From assembly GCF_022761015.1 (NCBI RefSeq), contig NZ_JAKWJQ010000004.1, positions 248,001 to 312,000 on the forward strand: a stretch of 64,000 bases of DNA. The letters are read 5' to 3'. The notes below the pieces were generated by a model. That model was not told the origin of the DNA, ran no database searches, and saw nothing but the letters and a program-made list of their open reading frames with translations. The translations under genes and the position numbers were made by a program. Of this stretch, positions 8,993 through 17,044 are shown one piece after another. The stretch comes from Humibacter sp. RRB41 (GTDB lineage: Bacteria; Actinomycetota; Actinomycetes; Actinomycetales; Microbacteriaceae). How positions within the stretch are numbered: the first letter of the stretch is position 1; each line of letters begins with the position of its first letter.

Positions 8993-10284
8993 TGTCCACC
9001 GGAATGGCCGCAAGCGCGGCGAAGGCATCCACGATCGACCTCTCCCTGCCGCCCGAGGCATCCCGCAGGCGCTGGGGCAACGCGGCGCTGTACTGGCCGT
9101 CGCTGACTGCCGCGACCGCGCACCTCGACGCGCCGGTCGCCGTTCTCGAGCTCGACGCGTTGCGTGCCAATGCACACGACATGCTGCGCCGTGCGGCGGG
9201 CACGCCGATCAGGGTCGCGTCCAAGTCCGTGCGCGTGCGATCCGTGGTCGACGCCGTGCTGGCGCTGCCCGGCTATCACGGGGTGCTCGCTTATACGCTC
9301 GCCGAGGGCCTCTGGCTGGCAGAGGGCGACAAAGAGCACGCCCCGATCGAGGATGTCGTCATCGGCTATCCGACGGCCGACAAGTCCGCGCTTCGGCGTC
9401 TGGCATCCTCGCCCGAACTCGCCTCCCGCGTCACGCTGATGGTCGACTCGGTCGACCACCTCGACTTCATCGACCGCGTCGTCGCCCCCGACAAGCGCGA
9501 GACGATCCGCGTCGCCCTCGAGCTGGATGCCTCCTGGTACGGCCCGGTCGGACGCATCGGCGTGTTCCGCTCGCCCGTGCACTCCGCGGAGCAGGCCGCC
9601 ACGTTGGCCGCACGCATCGCCTCGCGCGCGGGCTTCTCGCTCGTCGGCATGATGGCCTACGAGGCTCAGATCGCCGGCCAAGGGGATGCCCCGGCCGGCC
9701 GGCCCGGGTACGCCGCGACAGTGCGTTGGATGCAGCGCAACTCGAAGGCGGAGCTGAAGGAGCGCAGGGCGGCCGCGGTCGAGGCGGTACGTGGAATCGC
9801 CGACCTCCAGTTCGTGAACGGCGGCGGCACCGGCTCGCTCGAGTACACCTCGTCCGACTCTTCGGTCACGGAGATCGCCGCAGGCAGCGGTCTGCTCGGT
9901 GGCCACCTCTTCGACAACTACCGTTCGTTCGCTCCCGCGCCCGCAGCGGCGTTCGCGCTCGACGTGGTACGCAAGGCCGAGCCCGGAAACGCGACGATCC
10001 TCGGTGCGGGGTGGGTGGCATCCGGCCCGCCCGCCGTCGACAGACTGCCCCGCATCACCTGGCCGACCGGGTTGCGCATGGCGCCGAGAGAGATGGCGGG
10101 CGAGGTGCAGACGCCGGTCACCGGACCGAATGCCGCCGGGCTGCGGCTCAGCGATCGGGTGTGGTTCCGGCACACCAAGTCGGGCGAGCTCAGCGAGCAC
10201 GTGAACGAGTTCGTGCTCGTCGAGGGCGCAGCGGTGGTCGGTTCGACACCGACCTACCGCGGCGACGGCAAGGCGTTCCTGTGA
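8992..10284 (+). CDS. PLP-dependent amino acid deaminase/aldolase (D-threonine aldolase-like fold)
   Basis: A 430-residue fold-type III PLP enzyme related to alanine racemase N-terminal domains and D-threonine aldolase or D-serine dehydratase. The PLP lysine is probably Lys78 in TPIRVASKSVR. A later FVNGGGTGSLEY segment fits the phosphate-binding loop, and the C-terminal part contains metal-binding-type residues near the end (HTKSGELSEHVNEF). The ATG overlaps the MFS stop. The family uses D-amino or hydroxy-amino acids, but the substrate here cannot be deduced. It is translationally coupled to the FAD oxidase by a GTGA overlap. Confidence 0.85.
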   Translation: MSTGMAASAAKASTIDLSLPPEASRRRWGNAALYWPSLTAATAHLDAPVAVLELDALRANAHDMLRRAAGTPIRVASKSVRVRSVVDAVLALPGYHGVLAYTLAEGLWLAEGDKEHAPIEDVVIGYPTADKSALRRLASSPELASRVTLMVDSVDHLDFIDRVVAPDKRETIRVALELDASWYGPVGRIGVFRSPVHSAEQAATLAARIASRAGFSLVGMMAYEAQIAGQGDAPAGRPGYAATVRWMQRNSKAELKERRAAAVEAVRGIADLQFVNGGGTGSLEYTSSDSSVTEIAAGSGLLGGHLFDNYRSFAPAPAAAFALDVVRKAEPGNATILGAGWVASGPPAVDRLPRITWPTGLRMAPREMAGEVQTPVTGPNAAGLRLSDRVWFRHTKSGELSEHVNEFVLVEGAAVVGSTPTYRGDGKAFL

Positions 10285-11612
10285 CCGCGACCGGCGCCAA
10301 GTGGCGTAACTGGGGCCGCAGTCAGAAGATCAGGCCGGCGCACGTCGAGCGGCCGAAGGACACCGCCGCCGTGCAGCGCGCCGTCTCCTCGGCGGCCGAC
10401 CGCGGCCTGCACGTCAAGCCGGTCGGCGCTGGACACAGCTTCTCGGGCATCGCCGTCGCTCCCGGTGTGCTGCTCGACCTCTACGAGCTGAGCGGCGTCG
10501 TCGCGGTGGACGAGGCATCCGGTCGCGTCACCCTCGGTGCGGGAACGAACCTCTTCAGGCTGCCAGAGCTGCTTGCCCCGTACGGGCTCGCGCTGGAGAA
10601 CATGGGCGACATCGACCGGCAGACGATCGCCGGCGCCACGTCGACGGGGACCCACGGCACCGGCGGTCGCTTCGGCGGACTCGCCACCCAGATCGTCGCA
10701 GCGACCCTGGTCATCGGTGACGGATCCGTGCTGCACGTCAGCGAGACCGAGAACGCAGAGCTGCTGCCTGCTGTGCGTCTCGGCCTCGGTGCGTTGGGCG
10801 TGCTCGTCGACATCACCGTGCAGTGCGTTCCGGCGTTCCTTCTGCACGCGGTGGAGGCATCCGAGCCTCGCGAGGCGGTTCTGGATGCCTACCTCGACCG
10901 CTCCGCGAACGAGGACCATTTCGAGTTCTACTGGTTCCCGCACACGGATGTCGCCGTCACGAAGACCAACACCAGGCTGCCCATCGACGAGGCGCGGCAC
11001 CCGCGTGGCAGGTTCAGCGCCTGGGTCGAAGACGAGCTGCTTGCGAACGGCGCCTACCGCGGAATCTGTGCGATCGGCTCCGTCGTGCCCGCGATCGTTC
11101 CGCCCGTCAACCGCCTGGCCGGCAGGCTGATGGGCAACGGCGAGTTCACCGACCTCTCGCCTCGGGTGTTCGTGACCGATCGCGGCGTACGGTTCCGTGA
11201 GATGGAGTACGCGTTGCCTCGCGAGGCCGTGCCGGCAGCGCTTCGCGAAGTCGACGCCCTCATCCGTGATCGCGGCTGGCGCATCTCGTTCCCCGTCGAG
11301 GTGCGATCCGCCGCGGCAGACGGGAACTGGATGTCGACTGCTCACGGTCGTGACACCGGTTACATCGCCGTCCACAGGTACTTTCGCGAGGACCCGACCG
11401 AATACTTCGCCGCCGTCGAGGCGATCATGCGCGCCAACGAAGGACGCCCGCACTGGGGGAAGATGCACACCCGCACGATCGAAGACCTGCGGCCCGTCTA
11501 TCCGCGGTTCGACGACTTCGTCGCGGTGCGCGATCGGCTCGACCCGGCCGGCGTCTTCGAGAACGGCTACCTCCGAAGCGTTCTCGGTCCGGTGCGCGTT
11601 ACTGCGACGTGA
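10281..11612 (+). CDS. FAD-linked D-arabinono-1,4-lactone/alditol oxidase family protein
   Basis: A 443-residue VAO-type flavoprotein. The FAD-binding domain contains PVGAGHSFSG, in which His52 occupies the position of the covalently flavinylated His in alditol oxidases. A STGTHGTGG loop follows near residue 117. The C-terminal ALO domain ends with PHWGKMHT, the substrate-binding HWxK motif. The expected reaction is oxidation of an alditol or aldonolactone with oxygen, releasing hydrogen peroxide. The GTG overlaps the upstream stop by four bases. It is the last gene of the TetR-MFS-PLP enzyme operon. Confidence 0.9.
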   Translation: MTATGAKWRNWGRSQKIRPAHVERPKDTAAVQRAVSSAADRGLHVKPVGAGHSFSGIAVAPGVLLDLYELSGVVAVDEASGRVTLGAGTNLFRLPELLAPYGLALENMGDIDRQTIAGATSTGTHGTGGRFGGLATQIVAATLVIGDGSVLHVSETENAELLPAVRLGLGALGVLVDITVQCVPAFLLHAVEASEPREAVLDAYLDRSANEDHFEFYWFPHTDVAVTKTNTRLPIDEARHPRGRFSAWVEDELLANGAYRGICAIGSVVPAIVPPVNRLAGRLMGNGEFTDLSPRVFVTDRGVRFREMEYALPREAVPAALREVDALIRDRGWRISFPVEVRSAAADGNWMSTAHGRDTGYIAVHRYFREDPTEYFAAVEAIMRANEGRPHWGKMHTRTIEDLRPVYPRFDDFVAVRDRLDPAGVFENGYLRSVLGPVRVTAT

Positions 11613-11786
11613 GCCGAGCGAGCATCTTTCGGCCGCACGGAGGGCATCCAGCGTTCACCACGACAGGGCTCGGCTGACCCCTAGCTTCGAGTGTCGTGGG
11701 AACGGCCCGACCGCTGAGCGACGGCCGGTAGGATGGCCCGGTATCGTCCCCCGACACGCCCGCCGGTCCCCAAGGAGTTGCCTGCC

Positions 11787-12353
11787 ATGGAATGGCTGAT
11801 CCCCGTCATCATCATCGTCGTGATTCTGGTGATCATCGGCATCTACTTCTGGGCGACCTACAACTCGCTGGTCACGCTCAATGTGCGGGTCGACGAGGCG
11901 TGGAGCGACATCACGGTGCAGCTCAAGCGCCGTGCCGACCTCATCCCAAACCTCATCGAGACGGTCAAGGGCTACGCCGCCCACGAGAAGAACGTGTTCG
12001 AAGACGTCACGAAGGCTCGTGCGGAGACGCTGTCGGCGCAGGGCCCGGCCGAGGCATCCGCTGCAGAGAATCACATCCAGTCGGCGCTGAAGAGCATCTT
12101 CGCCGTTGCCGAGGCGTACCCGCAATTGCAGGCGAGTCAGAACTTCCTGCGCCTGCAGTCCGACCTGGTCGACACAGAAGACAAGATCCAGGCTGCGCGT
12201 CGCTTCTACAACGGCGGAGTGCGCGAGTTCAACACGAAGATCAAGGTCTTCCCGAACAACATCTTCGCCAAGCGTCTCGGGTTCTCTGCGCGCGATTTCT
12301 TCGAGGTCGCGGATGCGAACGCGATCGCCGAGCCGCCGCGCGTGCAGTTCTAG
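11787..12353 (+). CDS. LemA family protein
   Basis: A 188-residue membrane-anchored helical protein. One N-terminal membrane helix (residues 1-24, very Ile/Val-rich) is followed by the conserved LemA segments YNSLVTLNVRVDEAWSD and RADLIPNLIETVKGYAAHE. The C-terminal ARRFYNGGVREFNTKI motif is also present. The ATG at 11787 is chosen because AAGGAG lies at 11772-11777. In many bacteria lemA sits beside htpX, as here (69 bases apart), and the two are thought to act in membrane protein quality control. The exact role is unsettled. Confidence 0.93.
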   Translation: MEWLIPVIIIVVILVIIGIYFWATYNSLVTLNVRVDEAWSDITVQLKRRADLIPNLIETVKGYAAHEKNVFEDVTKARAETLSAQGPAEASAAENHIQSALKSIFAVAEAYPQLQASQNFLRLQSDLVDTEDKIQAARRFYNGGVREFNTKIKVFPNNIFAKRLGFSARDFFEVADANAIAEPPRVQF

Positions 12354-12422
12354 TCGGCACCGAATCGATCGACAGCACGACAGCCGAACGCAGGGCATCC
12401 GTGGAGCACAGGGGACCCGTCT

Positions 12423-13328
12423 ATGTATAGGGCCATCGCCGCGAACAAGCGGAACACCGTCTTCATCATCATCATCTTCCTGATCATCATCGGGCTGATC
12501 GGATGGCTCGCAAGCTGGCTCTTCAACAGCTGGGCGATCCTGATCATCGTGATGGTCGTCGCCGTGCTGTACGCGCTGATCCAGTACTTCTCGGCGTCCG
12601 GTCAAGCCGTCGCGGCATCCGGCGCGGTGGAGATCCAGAAATCCGACAACCCTCGGCTGTGGAACGCGGTCGAGAACCTCTCCATCACCACGGGCACGCC
12701 GATGCCGAAGGTGTACATCATCAACGACCCGGCCCCGAACGCCTTCGCCACAGGCCGCGACCCGCAGCACGCCGTGGTCGCCGCGACCACCGGTCTGCTG
12801 GACATCATGGACGACCGTGAACTGCAGGGCGTCATGGCACACGAGATGGGACACGTTCGCAACTACGACATCCGGGTGTCGATGATCGTGTTCGGGCTGA
12901 CCGTCGCCATCGGCCTCATCGCGGACATCCTGCTTCGCATCAGCATCTTCGGTGGCTTCGCGGGTGGCAACCGCAACAACAACAACGGTGGTGGCGGCGG
13001 CGGAAACCCGGTCCTGCTGATCATCGGCATCGTCGCACTCGTGCTCGCGCCGATCATGGCGTCGCTCGTGCAGTTGGCGGTGTCGCGCCAGCGCGAATAC
13101 CTGGCCGATGCCACCAGCGCCATCACAACGCGCGACCCTGAGGAACTCATCAGCGCCCTGCAGAAACTCGAGCAGTACGGCCGCCCGATGCGCAAGCAGA
13201 ACACGTCCATGGCGCATCTCTGGATCTCCAGCCCGCTCAAGCCGACGTTCATGAGCCGCCTCTTCTCCACCCACCCGCCCATCGAGCAGCGCATCGCGCG
13301 ACTGCAGAAGATGGGGTCGCAGTTCTGA
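12423..13328 (+). CDS. htpX: M48 family metalloprotease HtpX
   Basis: A 301-residue integral membrane zinc protease for membrane protein quality control. Two N-terminal helices (about residues 12-56) precede the catalytic motif HEMGH (His140, Glu141, His144); a third zinc ligand is expected in QREYLADATSA. A Gly/Asn-rich loop (FAGGNRNNNNGGGGGG, about residue 180) lies between the membrane segments, as in actinobacterial homologues. It is co-directional with lemA and probably co-transcribed. Two GC-rich hairpins follow the stop codon. Confidence 0.95.
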   Translation: MYRAIAANKRNTVFIIIIFLIIIGLIGWLASWLFNSWAILIIVMVVAVLYALIQYFSASGQAVAASGAVEIQKSDNPRLWNAVENLSITTGTPMPKVYIINDPAPNAFATGRDPQHAVVAATTGLLDIMDDRELQGVMAHEMGHVRNYDIRVSMIVFGLTVAIGLIADILLRISIFGGFAGGNRNNNNGGGGGGNPVLLIIGIVALVLAPIMASLVQLAVSRQREYLADATSAITTRDPEELISALQKLEQYGRPMRKQNTSMAHLWISSPLKPTFMSRLFSTHPPIEQRIARLQKMGSQF

Positions 13329-13340
13329 GTTGTCTTGCGA

Positions 13341-13457
13341 GCCCGTCCCTGCCGGGCGCGCCGCTGTCGGCTTTGTGAGGTGGCTGGGATCGGCGGCGTA
13401 CACGCCGCCGCCTTGTAGGGCGGGTTGCGTTGGGTGGGTGGCGCCCGTCCCTGCCGG
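13341..13457 (+). repeat. Pair of 15-bp direct repeats in the htpX 3' region
   Basis: GCCCGTCCCTGCCGG occurs at 13341-13355 and again at 13443-13457. Each copy can form the left part of a hairpin with the sequence after it. The stretch between them is G/T-rich and unlike the surrounding coding sequence, and it also holds a GGCGGCGT/ACGCCGCC inverted repeat at 13392-13409. No credible gene is seen from 13329 to 13619. Confidence 0.6.
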
Positions 13458-13487
13458 ACGTCGTGCTTGTTGGTCCGGCGGGCGTTT
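13443..13487 (+). terminator. Probable terminator downstream of htpX
   Basis: GCCGGAC (13453-13459) pairs with GTCCGGC (13473-13479). The outer CGCCC and GGGCG extend the stem past a five-base bulge, and GTTTTC follows directly. The arrangement is terminator-like, although the loop and bulge are long. Confidence 0.45.
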
Positions 13488-13619
13488 TCAGGGGTGGGGG
13501 CTTGACCCGGGCTGATCGCCGGGTGAAAGGTTAGGTCTGCGTTCGGCCCCTGAACAGGGGTGGTGATGCTCGCACCCCTGGTGCGGTACTCCGTTTCGAA
13601 ACAGGCCAAGGAGACAAAG

Positions 13620-13943
13620 GTGTCTGACCCTGATATCCCCACGCGCGGACCGGCGAGGCCCGGACCGTACGTGATTTCGGGCATCCTGATCGCTATCGCG
13701 ATCGTCATGCCGTTGATCGTGCCCCTCTACGCGTTCACCGAACCGACATTCTGGGGTATGCCGTTCTTCTACTGGTACCAGCTGCTGTGGGTCTTCATCG
13801 CGGCCGGCCTGCTGGGCATCGCCTACCTGATCATGCGCAAGGAAGACCGTCGTCGTCGCGCAGTGGTGCGCGGCCGGGCGAGCACGCCTGCGTCGAACGA
13901 CGTGCGCGACTCGTCCACCGACGACGAGGAGGATGTTCGATGA
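13620..13943 (+). CDS. DUF3311 small membrane protein
   Basis: A 107-residue protein with two membrane helices (about residues 16-38 and 50-72, the second running from FFYWYQLLWVFIAAGLLG to YLIM) and a basic then acidic C-terminal tail. DUF3311 proteins are the small partners of sodium:solute symporters of the MctP/PanF type. The GTG at 13620 is chosen because AAGGAG lies at 13608-13613. Its stop overlaps the symporter ATG (ATGA), so the two are translated together. A role in assembly or function of the transporter is inferred from this pairing. Confidence 0.85.
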   Translation: MSDPDIPTRGPARPGPYVISGILIAIAIVMPLIVPLYAFTEPTFWGMPFFYWYQLLWVFIAAGLLGIAYLIMRKEDRRRRAVVRGRASTPASNDVRDSSTDDEEDVR

Positions 13944-15664
13944 TCGTGCATCTTCTTCCCCTCGTCGCCGCGACCGGACCGGATGCCCACGGCAACCGCC
14001 CCGTCAACTGGGTGGCGCTGATCGTCGTGATCGTGCTCTTCGTCGTCGTGGCGGTGATCGGCTTCCTCGCATCCCGATGGCGAACCGACCGGTCTGCACG
14101 AGGCCTCAACACGCTCGACGAGTGGGGTCTCGGCGGCAGAGGATTCGGCACCTGGATCACGTGGTTCCTGCTCGGCGGTGATCTGTACACGGCGTACACG
14201 TTCGTGGCCGTGCCGGCTGCGATGTGGGCATCCGGTGCCGTCAGCGGTTTCTTCGCCGTTCCGTACACGATCGTGCTGTACCCGATCGTGTTCCTGCTGA
14301 TGAGCAGACTGTGGTCCGTCTCGCACAGACACGGCTATGTGACACCCGCGGACTTCGTCGGTGGACGCTACGGGTCGAGGTGGCTGTCGGTCGCGGTTGC
14401 CGTGACGGGCATCGTCGCAACCATGCCGTACATCGCGCTGCAGCTGGTGGGCATCAAGTCGGTGCTCACGGTGCTGGGCCTCGGGTCGAACACCAACCCG
14501 TTCATGGCGGATCTGCCGCTCATCATCGCGTTCATCGTGCTCGCGGCCTACACCTACATGGGCGGCCTGCGGGCTCCCGCGCTGATCGCGATCGTGAAAG
14601 ACATCCTCATCTACATCGCGATCATCGTCGCGATCGCCTACCTGCCGGCGCACTTCGGCGGCTGGGAGGGCATCTTCGGGGCGGCGGACAAGAAGCTCAG
14701 CGCTACGAACCCCGCGACGGGTGCTCCTTTCGGTGCGGTCATCCCCGGCGCGGCCAGCTTCAATGCCTACTGGACGCTCGCGCTCGGCAGTGCGATGGCG
14801 CTCTTCATGTACCCCCACTCGGTCACCGGGGTGCTGGCGACGAAGAGCCGCAACACCATTCGCCGCAACGCGATGGTGCTCCCGCTGTACTCGCTGATGC
14901 TGGGCTTTCTCGCGCTGCTCGGCTACGTGGCGATCAAGGCCGGCACCCAGCCGATCGACACGAACGGCGCCATCAACGCCCAGCTCGTCGTGCCCCAGCT
15001 GTTCCTCGACTCGTTCCCGTCCTGGTTCAGCGGCATCGCGCTCGCCGCCATCGCGATCGGCGCCTTGGTGCCGGCAGCCATCATGTCGATCGCCGCGTCG
15101 AACCTGTTCACCCGCAACATCTACAAGGATCTCTTCAAGAAGAACGCCACGCCGAAGCACCAGGCGAATGTGTCGAAGCTGGTCTCGCTCATCGTCAAGG
15201 TGGGCGCGCTGGTGTTCGTGCTCGGCATGGATCAGTCCTCTGCGATCAACCTGCAGCTGCTCGGCGGCATCTGGATTCTGCAGACCTTTCCGTCGATCGT
15301 CGCCGGTCTGTACACCAGGTGGTTCAACAAGTGGGCCCTGTTCGCGGGGTGGGCCGTCGGCATCCTGTACGGCACGATCGCGGCGTACAACGTCGTCAAT
15401 CCGGCGACGCACGCGCACTTCGGTGGATCGATCGCCGCGTTCCCGTTCACGTCGATCACCGTGTACATCGGCATCTCGGCGTTCGTGCTCAACGCGGTGG
15501 TCGCGGTCGTCGTCACACTCGTGCTGCGGCTGTTCAAGGTGAAGGACACGACGGATACGACGAGGCCGTCGGACTACGGCGCCGACGAGAACGACCCCAA
15601 GGTCGTCGCGGAGGAGCAGGTGCAGCCTCCGCTGCACCCGGAGTTCGACGGCTCGGCTCCCTGA
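13940..15664 (+). CDS. Sodium:solute symporter, monocarboxylate uptake permease MctP-like
   Basis: A 574-residue SSS-family transporter with about thirteen membrane helices. Characteristic stretches include LNTLDEWGLGGRGFGTWITW with GGDLYTAYTFVAVPAAMW, and HRHGYVTPADFVGGRYGSR. The family that pairs with DUF3311 proteins carries monocarboxylates such as lactate, pyruvate or acetate. The start overlaps the DUF3311 stop. The C-terminal tail is acidic and charged. Transport specificity is inferred from the family only. Confidence 0.9.
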   Translation: MIVHLLPLVAATGPDAHGNRPVNWVALIVVIVLFVVVAVIGFLASRWRTDRSARGLNTLDEWGLGGRGFGTWITWFLLGGDLYTAYTFVAVPAAMWASGAVSGFFAVPYTIVLYPIVFLLMSRLWSVSHRHGYVTPADFVGGRYGSRWLSVAVAVTGIVATMPYIALQLVGIKSVLTVLGLGSNTNPFMADLPLIIAFIVLAAYTYMGGLRAPALIAIVKDILIYIAIIVAIAYLPAHFGGWEGIFGAADKKLSATNPATGAPFGAVIPGAASFNAYWTLALGSAMALFMYPHSVTGVLATKSRNTIRRNAMVLPLYSLMLGFLALLGYVAIKAGTQPIDTNGAINAQLVVPQLFLDSFPSWFSGIALAAIAIGALVPAAIMSIAASNLFTRNIYKDLFKKNATPKHQANVSKLVSLIVKVGALVFVLGMDQSSAINLQLLGGIWILQTFPSIVAGLYTRWFNKWALFAGWAVGILYGTIAAYNVVNPATHAHFGGSIAAFPFTSITVYIGISAFVLNAVVAVVVTLVLRLFKVKDTTDTTRPSDYGADENDPKVVAEEQVQPPLHPEFDGSAP

Positions 15665-15689
15665 GCGAGACGAGAGATCGGACGACTTC

Positions 15690-15786
15690 AGCTCCCTGCG
15701 CGAGCCGTCAGCCGAGTCGAAGGGTCGGCGACGCCCTTCGACTCGCTGCGCTCGCTCAGGGAACTGATTCGCTCGCTCAGGGGGCT
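15690..15786. repeat. Dispersed intergenic repeat, copy 1 (inverted pair)
   Basis: Two opposed copies of a roughly 33-bp element lie here. The left arm, 15690-15724, runs AGCTCCCTG to GAGTCGAAGGG. The right arm, 15734-15765, runs CCCTTCGACTCGCTGCGCTC to AGGGAACT. A third partial piece (GCTCGCTCAGGGGGCT) reaches 15786 and supplies the stop codon of the neighbouring minus-strand gene. The same element recurs at 19582-19617 and 55831-55866. Confidence 0.85.
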
Positions 15787-17003
15787 GAGGAGACCGCGTC
15801 CGCGAGCCGACCGGCGAGCGTGCCGCGGTCTCGCACCTCGATGGCCGACAGCCCCTGCCATTGTGCGGCCTCGCGGAGGAGAGCTGCGAGTCGGTCGGGG
15901 GTGTCGGCATCCGCCGTCGGCTGCTCCCACGCCGACTGCACGATGAGCACTCCGGCCTTGCGGTCGCTTTTCAGATCCACCCTGCCGACGATCCGGTCGT
16001 CTTGCAGCACGGGGAGCACGTAGTAGCCGTACACGCGCCGGTCCGCCGGCGTGTAGATCTCGATGCGGTAGTCGAGGTCGAACATCCGCAATGCCCGCGC
16101 ACGCTCCCAGACCACCGGGTCGAAGGGAGACAGCAGAGCGGATGCCCGCACCGCCCGCGGCATCTTCGCACCCGTCGCCAGCCAGGTCGGGGCGGGCCGT
16201 CCCGACCGTTCCCAGCCCGCCACGCTGACCTGTTGCACCTCGCCGGCGTCTTCGAGTTCGCGCAGGGCGATGGCTGTCGGCGCGTTCTTCAGCCGGTAGT
16301 AGTCGGCGACGTCGCCGAGCGTCCCGATTCCGAGGGCGCGAACGGATCTGAGAACGAGCTCGCGCACGGCATCCTGAACAGGGACGACCCGATCGAGCAC
16401 CGCGGAGGGGAACACTTGATGGGGGAGCGCGTAACGGCGCTCGAACCGGTTGCGTCCGGCGATCACGACGTCTCCGAAGCGAAATAACAGCTCCAGCGTG
16501 TGTTTCACTTCCGACCAACCCCACCACGGACCCTTGCGCACGTTCTCCTCGTGCTCGATCTCGCTTGCCGCGAGAGGTCCGCGGTCCGCGAGTTCGTCGA
16601 GCAGCCAGCGTGCAGTGGCTCCGTTCCGCTGTTCCCAGTCGTCACCGGCATACCGCTCGCGCATCGCGCGCTTGCGCCAGTCGAAAAGCGGCAGGTCGTC
16701 GCGCCGCAGGAATGCAGCCTCGTGTGCGACGTACTCGGTGTAGGGAGAGCGGGTGCGCAGCGTGAGCGCATCGAGCAACGACTTGTCATACGACCCGAGC
16801 CGTGCGAACACCGGCAGGTAGTGGCTGCGTTCGAACACGTTGACCGAGTCGATCTGCAGCAGCCGCAGACGGTCGATCAGACCGTTCAGCTGCCTGGTTC
16901 CCACCGCGCTCGCGGTGCCGGTGCGACCGAATCCCTGCGCGGCGAGAGCGGTGCGCCTGGCCTGGGCTGCGGAGATCGTGGGAGTGTGCGTCGACGGTGC
17001 CAT
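15777..17003 (-). CDS. Winged-helix DNA glycosylase of the YcaQ/AlkX (HTH_42) family
   Basis: A 408-residue protein of the HTH_42 superfamily, whose members unhook DNA interstrand crosslinks. The catalytic QxD motif of the YcaQ branch is visible near residue 51 in LRLLQIDSVNVFERSHYLP, and the family segments YTEYVAHEAAFLRRDDLPLF and GWSEVKHTLELLFRFGD follow. The ATG at 17003 is chosen because a TAACCT hexamer ends seven bases upstream; an ATG at 17033 is possible. The stop codon lies inside a copy of the dispersed repeat. It is divergent from the AI-2E-type transporter. Confidence 0.88.
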   Translation of the reverse strand: MAPSTHTPTISAAQARRTALAAQGFGRTGTASAVGTRQLNGLIDRLRLLQIDSVNVFERSHYLPVFARLGSYDKSLLDALTLRTRSPYTEYVAHEAAFLRRDDLPLFDWRKRAMRERYAGDDWEQRNGATARWLLDELADRGPLAASEIEHEENVRKGPWWGWSEVKHTLELLFRFGDVVIAGRNRFERRYALPHQVFPSAVLDRVVPVQDAVRELVLRSVRALGIGTLGDVADYYRLKNAPTAIALRELEDAGEVQQVSVAGWERSGRPAPTWLATGAKMPRAVRASALLSPFDPVVWERARALRMFDLDYRIEIYTPADRRVYGYYVLPVLQDDRIVGRVDLKSDRKAGVLIVQSAWEQPTADADTPDRLAALLREAAQWQGLSAIEVRDRGTLAGRLADAVSSAP

Positions 17004-17010
17004 CCGCTCG

Positions 17011-17044
17011 AGGTTAGCGCTCGCCTCCGACATAGACTGAGCCG
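17011..17044. promoter_or_regulatory. Divergent leaderless promoters
   Basis: AGGTTA at 17011-17016 is a minus-strand -10 (TAACCT) that ends seven bases before the ATG of the YcaQ-like gene. TAGACT at 17033-17038 is a plus-strand -10 that ends six bases before the ATG at 17045. Neither gene has room for a ribosome binding site, so both transcripts are probably leaderless. Confidence 0.6.

Noticed and set aside
13330-13515. Small open frame of 61 codons after htpX
   Set aside because: No ribosome binding site, composition follows the repeats and hairpins, and the encoded peptide looks like no protein.
15688-15780. Peptide with SERSESKG encoded on the minus strand
   Set aside because: It is a translation of the dispersed intergenic repeat, which gives this peptide wherever it occurs, and not a gene.
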